Shown: one piece after another, positions 12,176-19,897 of the stretch | Position numbering within the stretch: the stretch's first letter is position 1 | Layout of the letters: each line of letters starts with the position of its first letter | DNA from: Tubulanus polymorphus | Taxonomy: Eukaryota > Nemertea > Palaeonemertea > Tubulaniformes > Tubulanidae | DNA: 64,000 nt | Direction of reading: 5' to 3' | Assembly (NCBI RefSeq): GCF_964204645.1 | Contig: NC_134032.1 | Location: forward strand, 6,381,175 to 6,445,174 | Program-made: the position numbers and the translations under genes | The notes under the pieces: model-generated | Database searches by the model: none | Told to the model about the DNA's origin: nothing | The model's input: only the letters and a program-made list of their open reading frames with translations

Positions 12176-12303
12176 AACTAATTTATATATCTATGTACTA
12201 GACGTACGAGTAAGAAAGTAAGATTCTTGCCAAGAAAGTAAGAAAGTAAGAATCTTGGTAAGAATTCTTACGTACGTCTAGTATATAGATATATAAATTA
12301 GTT
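12176..12303. terminator. Hairpin 1 between the convergent gene blocks
   Basis: Long inverted repeat: AACTAATTTATATAT through GTACTAGACGTACG pairs with CGTACGTCTAGTA through ATATATAAATTAGTT. Inside is a loop of AAGAAAGTAAG repeats. It begins 26 bp after the ATPase stop and is nearly duplicated at 12431-12566. The position between tail-to-tail gene blocks fits a two-way transcription end or RNA-processing signal. That role is an inference. Confidence 0.6.
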
Positions 12304-12430
12304 TTATAATAATTATTCTAAATTTAAATTATAAAAATTATATGTTTTCTCTTAATAAAAATAAAAATAGATTATATTATAACTATTTCTATACTTAGAT
12401 TAATAATTTTATGTTTTTAATTTTTATGAA

Positions 12431-12566
12431 AACTAAATTATATATCTATGTACTAGACGTACGAGTAAGAAAGTAAGATTCTTGCCAAGAAAGTAAGATT
12501 TCTTGGATTCTTGGATTCTTACCAAGATTCTTACGTACGTCTAGTATAAAGTTATATAAATTAGTT
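12431..12566. terminator. Hairpin 2, near duplicate of hairpin 1
   Basis: It shares AACTAAATTATATATC, TACTAGACGTACGAGTAAG and the closing CTTACGTACGTCTAGTA with hairpin 1, but the loop differs (GATTTCTTGGATTC). It lies 10 bp beyond the stop of the leftward zinc-finger gene. The shared sequence continues past the hairpin as GTTTTATAATAATTATTCTAA, so a longer unit was duplicated directly. Confidence 0.6.
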
Positions 12567-12575
12567 TTATAATAA

Positions 12576-13746
12576 TTATTCTAATTTTGTTTCTAATATA
12601 TTTATAAAATCATCTCTGTTTATATCTAATTCACTAAAAGTCTTAGGTAGATTTATTAATTTTAATTGAGCCATCTTAACATAATTATTAGTAGGTATAT
12701 TAGCTTTTTCTCTTAATTTTTCTAAGTATTCATCAAAATCATCATAATCAAAATCAAAATGATATCCAAAATTAGTTATCAGATAATTTAAATCTATTTT
12801 TCTTAAATATAATAATTTATATATTTGTTTAGGATTATTTTCTGCATAGGCTAATAATTTATCAAATAACAACTTATAGAATATATAATATTGGTTAGTT
12901 TTAGGATTGAAATATTTGATATATTTCTCTGGGTTATTTAACAATGGTATCATACTCACCATTTTATAAACATTAATTAGATGTAACTTTGATTTATAAT
13001 GAGTATTTTCATCAACAGGTTCAATTTTCTTATTACAATATTGACACATTTTATTTCTTTCTATTTCTTCTAATTTCTTTTCATTTTCGATATGCGCTTG
13101 AGATTTTTTATGCTTAGAAAAATTACTTTTAGAAATATCTAAATTACAAATGTTACAATGTTTTTTAGAATCATCAATTGTTTCATTATCATTAGTTTCA
13201 ATTGTATCAACATTATCTGTTATATTCTCTATGGTATCATTTGTTTCAATTGTATTAACATTATCTGTTATATTATCTATAGTATCATTTGTTTTGAATT
13301 GTATTAACATTATCTATGATATTATCTATTATATTATTATCAGATATATTATTATCATTATTATTCTTTTCTTTTTCTATATGTTTATTTGATTTCTTAT
13401 GTGATGTCCAATTTTTATATGATATATATTTCTTACATACATCACAATATTTTTCATTTGTCTTTTTGGTTTTGATATCAGGTTCAATCTTATCATTATT
13501 AGATGTAGTAGGTATTACTGTAGTAGGTATTACTGTAGTAGGTATTACATTATTATCAATTACATTACTTAATTTATCAACAACTTCACTTTTATTATTA
13601 TCGATTTCTATTAGTTTAGTTTTATAAATTTTGAAAATAGGATCAAATATCAAAGCTATATTACAAGGTATTACATAATATAAACCATCATTATTTTCAT
13701 GTGTATCGATGTATGGAATATGTTTATATACTTTACCACCTTCCAT
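12576..13746 (-). CDS. Zinc-finger protein at the end of the leftward block, frame-interrupted
   Basis: Two overlapping frames (13746 to 13285, and 13310 to 12576) look like one gene of about 390 codons. The finger-like units are CDVC...HKKSNKH in the first frame, then CNIC...HKKSQAH and CQYC...HYKSKLH in the second, a C2H2-like spacing also seen at the N terminus of the polymerase. Before the fingers is a VIPTT peptide repeated three times (15-bp DNA units near 13506-13550). Between fingers one and two is an Asn/Asp/Ile-rich tandem repeat (TIDNITDNVNTIETND). The frame changes at an A-run (13292-13295 on the plus strand), where sibling repeat units have three A and this one has four. The C-terminal 150 residues are of unknown function. 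A nucleic-acid-binding role is inferred from the fingers only. Confidence 0.75.
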
Positions 13747-13778
13747 TTGATATAAGATTTTTTATTAAAGTTAAAATT

Positions 13779-15026
13779 TTAATACATAACACTATCTAAT
13801 TGTGAATTTACAATATTTAATTGCGCGTCAGATATAATATAAATGTGCATTTTAAAATTTTTGATTCCTTTATTTTTTGTCATGAATAATTGTATTCCAT
13901 CTTTAGTGTTCTGTAGTTTTTTTCCAGAACCATGTAATGAATTATCCTCTGTTGTTCTAAAATCTAACCATAATGCATATTTATTACCGGTATAATAATC
14001 AATTTGATTAATGTTACAATTTTCAAATGATTTTACTTTTTCATTCATAAAATGTTTTCTAATTTCTGGCCATTGATCAATCATTCTCATTCCTTGACAA
14101 AATATTTTATTTGCTATTCCTTCGATAGTTATTTCTACTTTTGTTATTTCAGGATTATAATAATTATCAACATTTATTGCGCCATTAGTATATGTTGCAA
14201 TGGTAAAAAATATTAATATGCCTTTAATAGATCTTCTTGGGAAGTTAATATTCTCATTAATTATTTCATCATTTGCATTAATAGTTACGGTTTTAAATTT
14301 ATCAATATAATCATATAATAATGAAAATCCTTGATTGTATTTAGTTTGAATTATACTTGAAATATTTTCATCAGTTACTGTGTCATATTCTAAACATATA
14401 TTTGATAATTTATAACTCATATCTTTAACAACGCTAGATAATACAATTTCATTTACAGGAGCAAAAGTTATCTCAAATATAACGTCTTCTTGAATTGCGT
14501 ATTTATATAAAGGTGCATTATTATTTATCAATTCAAAGTTTAATGGAATTTTATATTTGCTTCCATATATACTGTTTATCAATTTATCTACAGCATTAGT
14601 TAATATTGCGCTATTAGCTTCTGATCTTAATTTATTTTGGTTTTCTGATTGGATTCCTTGAAATATCATATTATTTCTATTTTCTTTAGTTAACCATAAA
14701 TCTTTATAATGCATAAATAAATTATAATCATCCAATGAGAAAACTGTTTCTGGACCAATCTTTATTGTTAACTTTTTAATCAAATATCTTCCAACATTAT
14801 CAACAACATAATTATTATTATTACCGATTACTTTTATATCGGCCGATAAATAAATACTATTTGGAACATAAAAAGTATTTTTTGTTAATCTAGGAATTCT
14901 AACATATAAAGTTTCATCGGGATTAATATTTGAAGGGTTATGAGTAATTATACGATGTGATCTTTCTGCTTTAATAGCATTAGATATTCTATGATTCTTA
15001 GAAGGATTGATATAACTCCCACTCAT
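13779..15026 (-). CDS. Major capsid protein, double jelly-roll, hexon-like (Polinton PY)
   Basis: 415 residues in an intact frame. Strings near the N terminus match the pattern I know from Polinton and adintovirus capsid proteins: NPSNINPDETLYVRIPRL (residues about 31-48), a VPNSIYLSADIKV-like strand, then NVGRYLIKKLTIKIGPE and LFMHYKDLWLTKENRNN before a GIQSENQNKLR segment. The family forms trimers that build the icosahedral shell. The length is somewhat short for a hexon-type protein, but both halves appear present up to the C-terminal VNSQLDSVMY. An AATTTTTT...AAATAAATG motif precedes the start, as for five other leftward genes. The next leftward gene (zinc-finger) begins 32 bp beyond its stop. 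Confidence 0.9.
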   Translation of the reverse strand: MSGSYINPSKNHRISNAIKAERSHRIITHNPSNINPDETLYVRIPRLTKNTFYVPNSIYLSADIKVIGNNNNYVVDNVGRYLIKKLTIKIGPETVFSLDDYNLFMHYKDLWLTKENRNNMIFQGIQSENQNKLRSEANSAILTNAVDKLINSIYGSKYKIPLNFELINNNAPLYKYAIQEDVIFEITFAPVNEIVLSSVVKDMSYKLSNICLEYDTVTDENISSIIQTKYNQGFSLLYDYIDKFKTVTINANDEIINENINFPRRSIKGILIFFTIATYTNGAINVDNYYNPEITKVEITIEGIANKIFCQGMRMIDQWPEIRKHFMNEKVKSFENCNINQIDYYTGNKYALWLDFRTTEDNSLHGSGKKLQNTKDGIQLFMTKNKGIKNFKMHIYIISDAQLNIVNSQLDSVMY

Positions 15027-15044
15027 TTATTTAACAAAAAATTA
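15027..15044 (-). promoter_or_regulatory. Late-promoter-like motif before the capsid gene
   Basis: AATTTTTT, then 9 nt ending AAATAA, then ATG. It has the same layout as the motifs before five neighbouring leftward genes. Confidence 0.6.
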
Positions 15045-15045
15045 A

Positions 15046-16486
15046 TTATTTATTTTTTGATATCATGTTTACTAATCCAAAAATAATAGCACTTACAACA
15101 GTTATTAAAAATAAAATAATATGTTCAGCAGCAAAGTTAATAATGTTTCCTGCAGATTTCAATATAAAACCAACAATTGAAGTAATAACTCCAGGTAAAG
15201 CTGCAGCAGATTTTTTAGATAGTTCCCATAAATATTTTGCTAATTTCTTTAAACCATCTTTAACTTTATCTTGTATAGAATGATCACCTGGGGGTTTATC
15301 TGGTTTATTGGGAGTGGGAGTAGGAGTAGATTTTAAAGCATTTGATATAGCTAAACCAATTGTTGTGAATAACATAGTTACAGCTGTTAGAATTGAAAGA
15401 ACTGTTATTCCTTCTAATTTAAATAATAACTTTATTCTATCTTTCAATGATATTTTAGAATCTGGTTTTATCAACAAATCTTTAAAAATAACTTTTAATC
15501 TATTAATATTATAATCATATGATTTTAATAATAATTTAATTTCTTCTTTTTGTAATTCTATGTTATATTCTAAATCATCAATTTCTTTTTCTAAATATGC
15601 ATTTCTTTTTTTAAATTCAATTTCTTCAATAACTTTATTATCTCTATCTAATTTTAATTGTTCTATTTCTTTATTTTTATCAGTTAATTCTTTTTCTAAA
15701 GTTCTAATTTTAAAATCTCTTATACTTTTATCATGCGCAATTTTATCAGATGCATTTCTTATACTAATAATTTCTCTAATTGCTTTATCAGAAAATATAT
15801 CTAAATCTTCTAATTCTTGATCTGTTGCATCAAGTAATCCATTCGGTAAAAGTTTTTCAATTGGAACTTTATTTGATTTAAGTTTACTATTTTTGGAAGT
15901 TTTATTCTGTTCAGAAGTTGTTTCTGTTTCTGATTTCTTTTTGATTATTTCAAATAATTCATTAATTCTTTGTTTAAATACTTCTCTATTTTTATTCATT
16001 TCTGTTTGTGTTAAATCTTCTACTATATAATTAATATTACTTATTCTCTTAATTCTATCTGGATCTAATTTTCTCAAAGTTAATTTTGTTATTATTTTTT
16101 TTTTTATAAGTGATATCAATATAATAATCACCTTTCAAACGATAATAACATTTACCATTATCTAAAAATTTTAATTGATCTGCTAAAGGTCCAACGTCTT
16201 CATCATTTATGTTAAGTTTAGAATTTTCAATTAAATCTTCTAATTTAGCTATTTCGTTTAAATTATCTAAATCTTGTTTTACTAAATATGGGTCTAAATT
16301 TTCAGGATATAATTTTGATTCTGCATTTTTAATATAATCATGCATATTTAAATTATTATTATATTCTGGCTCATTACCGTCATTATCAATATTAGTTTCT
16401 GCATCATTATAATCATCATCAATATATCCTTCATTATTAATTCCCATGCCTTCCATTTCATAATCTTCTCCACCTTCTACATCCAT
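15046..16486 (-). CDS. Coiled-coil/hydrophobic virion-type protein, frame change at A11
   Basis: Two overlapping frames probably form one gene. The upstream part (16486 to about 16105) is very acidic (Asp, Glu, Asn-rich) and ends in a YRLKGDYYIDITYKK strand. The downstream part continues with TLRKLDPDRIKRIS, a long charged coiled coil (roughly 120 residues, KELTDKNKEIEQLK), a Pro/Thr linker (TPTPTPNKPDKPPGD) and a C-terminal amphipathic to hydrophobic domain (LWELSKKSAAALPGVITSIV, then two membrane-like stretches). That C-terminal pattern is common in Polinton and adintovirus proteins, where a membrane-active capsid role has been suggested. The frames meet in a run of eleven A (16095-16105, plus strand). 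Decay, a sequencing slip and programmed or transcriptional slippage are all possible. Confidence 0.75.
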
Positions 16487-16505
16487 TTACATAATAAAAA
16501 AATTA
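16487..16505 (-). promoter_or_regulatory. Late-promoter-like motif before the acidic/coiled-coil gene
   Basis: AATTTTTTT, then 9 nt ending ATGTAA, then ATG. Same spacing as the other copies. Confidence 0.6.
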
Positions 16506-17942
16506 AAATTTAAAATATAATATTCCTCCGATTACAATTCCTATACAAGTTATAGCTAATTTAGTATTTTCATGGGATTTATTATCATCATTTAGTTTAA
16601 TTATATCATGTTGAATAATATCAGTTTTAATATCACCGTGTGGGTGCCGTAAGGCACCATTTTCTGTAGTATTATAATCTTTTATTTTAGAATCATTATT
16701 TAATTTAATATTCTTAGTTTTAGTTTCAGTTGATTGAATGTGTTTTTTATTTTTTTCACCTTCCATTAATTTTGGAGCAGTAATAATCTTTTTATTTATA
16801 TCATTCAATCCAAAAGAATTATTTATTGTTGCAGTTTTAATTAGATTATTATAACCAATTATGTTTCCCATCTTTAATACTAAATCATTAGAAATAATTA
16901 ATAGATTAGGGCCTATACAATAATTAAGCCTTACATGAGATTTATCTAGATAATTTTGATATCTTATAATGTTTTCTGGAGTCGATCTATTTTTATCATT
17001 ATGAATTGAATCTTCAAATAAAACTTTAAATTGTTTCTGTGTATCAAATGATGTATTCAAATTTCCAATTATTGGTGATCTTGTTTCAACTTGCGCACCT
17101 AAAATACATATCAAATAAGTTCTAATAGATTGATTTATTCTTTGTATACCTGATTTAGTAAAACCTTCACTATTTTCTAAAATAAAATAAACCCAACCAT
17201 TATTGTTTTCTTGTTTTAAATTATCATAAAATTTCGGTAATTTATTGAAATTTAATGTTTCTAAATCCTTAGTTTCTATTTTACCATAACCTAATTTATT
17301 ATTATAAATATTATAAAAGCTATTGTAAATATTATAAAATCTATTAAAAGATGGTATGGGAAGTGCGCAATATGCTGCAACATTTTCAGGGCAAGGAAGT
17401 GATCTTATTGTTCCAATTTTTGTTCTAAAATCAGAATTATTTATATCTATATTAAATTCATTGCAAATTTTATAAAACTTTGATAAATTAATATTATTAT
17501 CTAATTCTTTAAAATATCTTGATCCTGGTAAAGCGCACTCTAATTCATTTAATATTATTCTGATTTGAAAGTATGTATGAAATCTAAATAAACTTTGAAT
17601 TAGTTTATATTTAGAATTATTCAAATGATCATTCCAACTTATTCCACATCCTGTTGTTGCACAATAAACAGCAAAATTTAATTGGTTCTGCCAATACTTC
17701 ATATTAGATTTTAATAACCATTGTTTTTCATCTTTCAATTTTTTAAAATTAATTAAATATACATGAAATATATTTTCCATCTTTGCATTAAAATTATTAG
17801 TTTCAGTAACATAAATTTCTAAATTAGTTAATGAATCTAAAACTTCATTTCTATATGTAATATCTTTATTAAAATCTATTGCTGGAATATTATATTTAAT
17901 TGATTTATTATATTGGAAAGCTTTTGAAAAACTATCTACCAT
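16503..17942 (-). CDS. Conserved Polinton protein, 479 residues, function unknown
   Basis: Intact frame. Residues about 90-150 carry NFAVYCATTGCGISWNDHL and SLFRFHTYFQIRIILNELECALPG, a pattern I recognise from uncharacterised proteins shared by many Polintons and adintoviruses. The middle is Asn-rich. Near the C terminus is the peptide NGALRHPHGDI encoded by the palindromic insert also found in the integrase, and the last residues form a membrane-like segment (LAITCIGIVIGGILYF). It lies between the acidic/coiled-coil gene and the small membrane proteins, so a structural or assembly role is likely but not shown. The T-run plus TAAATG motif precedes its start. Confidence 0.8.
   Translation of the reverse strand: MVDSFSKAFQYNKSIKYNIPAIDFNKDITYRNEVLDSLTNLEIYVTETNNFNAKMENIFHVYLINFKKLKDEKQWLLKSNMKYWQNQLNFAVYCATTGCGISWNDHLNNSKYKLIQSLFRFHTYFQIRIILNELECALPGSRYFKELDNNINLSKFYKICNEFNIDINNSDFRTKIGTIRSLPCPENVAAYCALPIPSFNRFYNIYNSFYNIYNNKLGYGKIETKDLETLNFNKLPKFYDNLKQENNNGWVYFILENSEGFTKSGIQRINQSIRTYLICILGAQVETRSPIIGNLNTSFDTQKQFKVLFEDSIHNDKNRSTPENIIRYQNYLDKSHVRLNYCIGPNLLIISNDLVLKMGNIIGYNNLIKTATINNSFGLNDINKKIITAPKLMEGEKNKKHIQSTETKTKNIKLNNDSKIKDYNTTENGALRHPHGDIKTDIIQHDIIKLNDDNKSHENTKLAITCIGIVIGGILYFKF
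16626..16664 (-). repeat. In-frame palindromic insert, copy 2
   Basis: Reverse complement reads AATGGTGCCTTACGGCACC followed by CACACGGTGATAT. It differs from copy 1 (10536-10573) by G to T in the palindrome centre, C to T, and one extra T. It is a GC-rich island in AT-rich coding sequence. Confidence 0.85.
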
Positions 17943-17961
17943 TTATTCAATAAAAAAATTA
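17943..17961 (-). promoter_or_regulatory. Late-promoter-like motif before the 479-residue gene
   Basis: AATTTTTTT, then 9 nt ending GAATAA, then ATG. Confidence 0.6.
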
Positions 17962-18386
17962 ATAATTTATTAATTCTTTTAATAATTTATCTTGTTCTAT
18001 GACCATTTAAACTTATGATATAATCTAGTGTGTTCTTTAATTTATTAATTTCTTTTATATTAGTTTTAATTTTTTCTTTATTACTTTTTATATTTAATTT
18101 TGAACTTATACCGGTTAAAACACTTGAACTTAATCCTAACACACCAATTGATATAGCTAAAGGTGTTAATGGGCTGAATATCTTTGTTAATATAATCCAT
18201 ATAGTTTTGCCTCTTTTCTCTATATTCTTCTGCAGCTTTATTATATTTCTTTAACGCTAAGTTATGTCTTCTTTGTTCTCCTAATGAACTATTTTTATCA
18301 ATATGTTTAAATAAATATCCACCACCAGTAAATGCTAAAGCGTTAACAATTGCCGATCCTATAATAGTTATAATTGCAGAAGCCAT
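17959..18386 (-). CDS. Conserved small Polinton protein with a second overlapping frame
   Basis: The open frame from 18386 to 18081 gives 101 residues. It starts MASAIITIIGSAIVNALAF followed by GGGYLFKHI and a charged helix (RRHNLALKKYNKAAEEYREK), a pattern common among small Polinton proteins. After DYINKDIQP the frame runs into an atypical tail. Another frame, open from about 18215 to 17987, encodes SPLTPLAISIGVLGLSSSVL and a Lys-rich helix, which also looks like a conserved Polinton hydrophobic domain. A third short frame ends at 17959. Either two genes overlap here or one gene has suffered indels. The function is unknown; one or two membrane segments are likely. Confidence 0.65.
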
Positions 18387-18405
18387 TTATTTAGTAAAAA
18401 AATTA
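18387..18405 (-). promoter_or_regulatory. Late-promoter-like motif before the 101-residue gene
   Basis: AATTTTTTT, then 9 nt ending AAATAA, then ATG. Confidence 0.6.
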
Positions 18406-18410
18406 TGCAT

Positions 18411-18632
18411 TTATATGGGAGGAATATATTTTTGTTTTTCCAAATAATCAATAGTTAAATTAGATAAAGTAACTGCTAATGTTAATTTTAAAATATCATT
18501 CATATCAAATCTATCAACATTAACACTTCCCATTTTGAATACTTTTTTTAATACCATTGAATAACCAACAGTTCCAACTGATAGTAATGCGCCATTATAT
18601 AATCCAGTTATTATCCACTTATTATCACTCAT
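18411..18632 (-). CDS. Small hydrophobic conserved Polinton protein
   Basis: 73 residues, intact. The layout (NGALLSVGTVGYSMVLKKVFKM, then DMNDILKLTLAVTLSNLTIDYLEKQKYIPPI) is one I associate with a small conserved protein in many animal Polintons: an N-terminal membrane helix, a basic turn, a second hydrophobic helix and a C-terminal YLxxQxxIP-type tail. It begins directly after the upstream gene's stop (18633), and the T-run plus TAAATG motif overlaps that upstream gene's end. The function is unknown. Confidence 0.75.
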   Translation of the reverse strand: MSDNKWIITGLYNGALLSVGTVGYSMVLKKVFKMGSVNVDRFDMNDILKLTLAVTLSNLTIDYLEKQKYIPPI

Positions 18633-18651
18633 TTATTTATCAAAAAAATTA
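18633..18651 (-). promoter_or_regulatory. Late-promoter-like motif before the 73-residue gene
   Basis: AATTTTTTT, then 9 nt ending AAATAA, then ATG. It overlaps the last codons of the upstream gene. Confidence 0.6.
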
Positions 18652-18974
18652 CTATCATCAAAATATTTAGTTATCTTAGTGATGATTAATTCGACATTTA
18701 TTTCATTACTACTTTTATGATTATCATATATTTTGGATAATATGTTTTTGATACCTTCAATAATTCCATCTTCATTTAATTCATAATATTCTAAAGGTGA
18801 TTTAATTAAATCAATTACTTTTTCTATATTATAATTTTCTTTATCAATCATTGATGCATTGTTAAATGATTTACTTTTTATATCAGTAATTACATCATTT
18901 AGTTTAATTCTCATTTCTTTACCATGTTTAAAATCAAACCCAAAACATATACTCGGTCCAACAGTTATATTCAT
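18633..18974 (-). CDS. Polinton protein of 113 residues, unknown function
   Basis: An intact frame packed without spacing against its neighbour. The N terminus (MNITVGPSICFGFDFKHG) is beta-like and the remainder is helical and charged. I do not recognise a named family. The conserved upstream motif and matching AT-rich codon use support expression with the structural genes. Confidence 0.65.
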   Translation of the reverse strand: MNITVGPSICFGFDFKHGKEMRIKLNDVITDIKSKSFNNASMIDKENYNIEKVIDLIKSPLEYYELNEDGIIEGIKNILSKIYDNHKSSNEINVELIITKITKYFDDSNFFDK

Positions 18975-18993
18975 TTATATAGTGAAAAAAATT
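18975..18993 (-). promoter_or_regulatory. Late-promoter-like motif before the 113-residue gene
   Basis: AATTTTTTT, then 10 nt ending ATATAA, then ATG. The spacing is one base longer than in the other copies. Confidence 0.55.
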
Positions 18994-19500
18994 ACTCTCT
19001 ACATCTTACAACTAATTCATAAATTACGGGGAAATTATTTAAATCAATTAAGTATCCATTATGATTTCTAATTTCTAATCTAAAATTATTAAAACGAGGA
19101 ATGCATGGTTTGAAATCACATTCTGTTAAATTATAATTTATTTGCGTTCCAAATTCTTTAACATTACCTTTTACTCTAATTCTTTAATTCTTTAACTACT
19201 ACCTAATTTGTGCCAGGCTTTTCTATTAATTTCTTGTGCTAATGTATCTAAATTATATAACCCCGGTTTTAAGTATATATAGACCCATTCATTTTTATTT
19301 TTATTAAAAACTAAAAAGGCTCTATGTTCAATAGTTTTATTCGATATATTGTAAAAAGAATTACATAAACTTATATTTACTAATTTTAAATCAACACAAT
19401 TCTTAAATTCTCTATCTAATTGTACTAATAAATTATGTGATTTATAATTTGTAAGTTTTCTAGAATCTACAAATATTCTGTATTCTTTTAATTCTACCAT
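18992..19500 (-). pseudogene. Broken Polinton gene, possible minor capsid-type protein
   Basis: The first frame (19500 to 19192, 102 residues) has alternating strands (YRIFVDSRKLTNYKSHNLLV, VYIYLKPGLYNLDTLAQEIN) of a kind seen in short virion proteins of Polinton-like viruses. It ends at a TAA. Coding character resumes in another frame from about 19176 to a TAA at 18992-18994 (KEFGTQINYNLTECDF, YELVVRC). Between them TTAAAGAA is tandemly duplicated, an 8-bp duplication that would shift the frame, and the TAA just upstream is a second lesion. A jelly-roll or penton-like role is a guess from strand pattern only. The start has AAATAAATG but lacks the T-run. Confidence 0.55.
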
Positions 19501-19505
19501 TTATT

Positions 19506-19868
19506 TTACATATTTAATTCGAAATCTATTTCATGGTGCCCTTTTTCATTCTTACCTTTGTATACGAAATAGAAATCTCCAGAACATAATTCTTCTAAAT
19601 CTTCACTTGATAATCTATGAAATCTATCCGGTAAATATGTTCTGAATTGATATGTATTTCCTTTTAATCCTTCATATTTAAAGTGTATAACTAATTTATC
19701 TCCATAGTTATTAGTAACTGTAACAATATTTGTAATTAGATATTTCTTATGGATTATTAATTCTGTTAACTTTTTGAATTTATAATCTACAGATTTTACA
19801 TTTGTGATATCTTTAATTCTATCTAGAAATAATTTGTTGTTCTCACTGTGCGCTTGTTTACTCTCCAT
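19506..19868 (-). CDS. Small protein with OB-fold-like pattern, possible ssDNA-binding
   Basis: 120 residues, intact frame, between the polymerase and the structural genes. The core KYLITNIVTVTNNYGDKLVI, then YQFRTYLPDRFHRLSSEDLEEL and a FYFVYKG strand, resembles a small domain found in Polintons and related elements in which a short beta-barrel binds single-stranded DNA. I recognise the pattern but cannot confirm it. It lies 29 bp downstream of the polymerase on the same strand, which fits a replication role. It lacks the T-run motif, so it may be expressed with the polymerase rather than the late genes. Confidence 0.6.
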   Translation of the reverse strand: MESKQAHSENNKLFLDRIKDITNVKSVDYKFKKLTELIIHKKYLITNIVTVTNNYGDKLVIHFKYEGLKGNTYQFRTYLPDRFHRLSSEDLEELCSGDFYFVYKGKNEKGHHEIDFELNM

Positions 19869-19897
19869 TTTAATAACATATTTTTATCAAAATTTGA

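Noticed and set aside
12176-12566. CRISPR-like repeat array
   Set aside because: Only two large hairpins with no short regular spacers; the context is a eukaryotic virus-like element.
13150-13627. Plus-strand hydrophobic open frames opposite the zinc-finger gene
   Set aside because: They are antisense readings of Asn/Asp/Ile repeats and poly-A-rich codons; the finger motifs on the minus strand explain the region.
15065-15820. Plus-strand open frames of 68-86 codons opposite the capsid-block genes
   Set aside because: They mirror the minus-strand coiled-coil gene, consist of low-complexity Leu/Ser/Ile-rich translation of AT-rich DNA and lack any domain.
18030-18254. Plus-strand 74-codon hydrophobic frame
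   Set aside because: Antisense to the small conserved leftward gene; no support beyond AT-richness.
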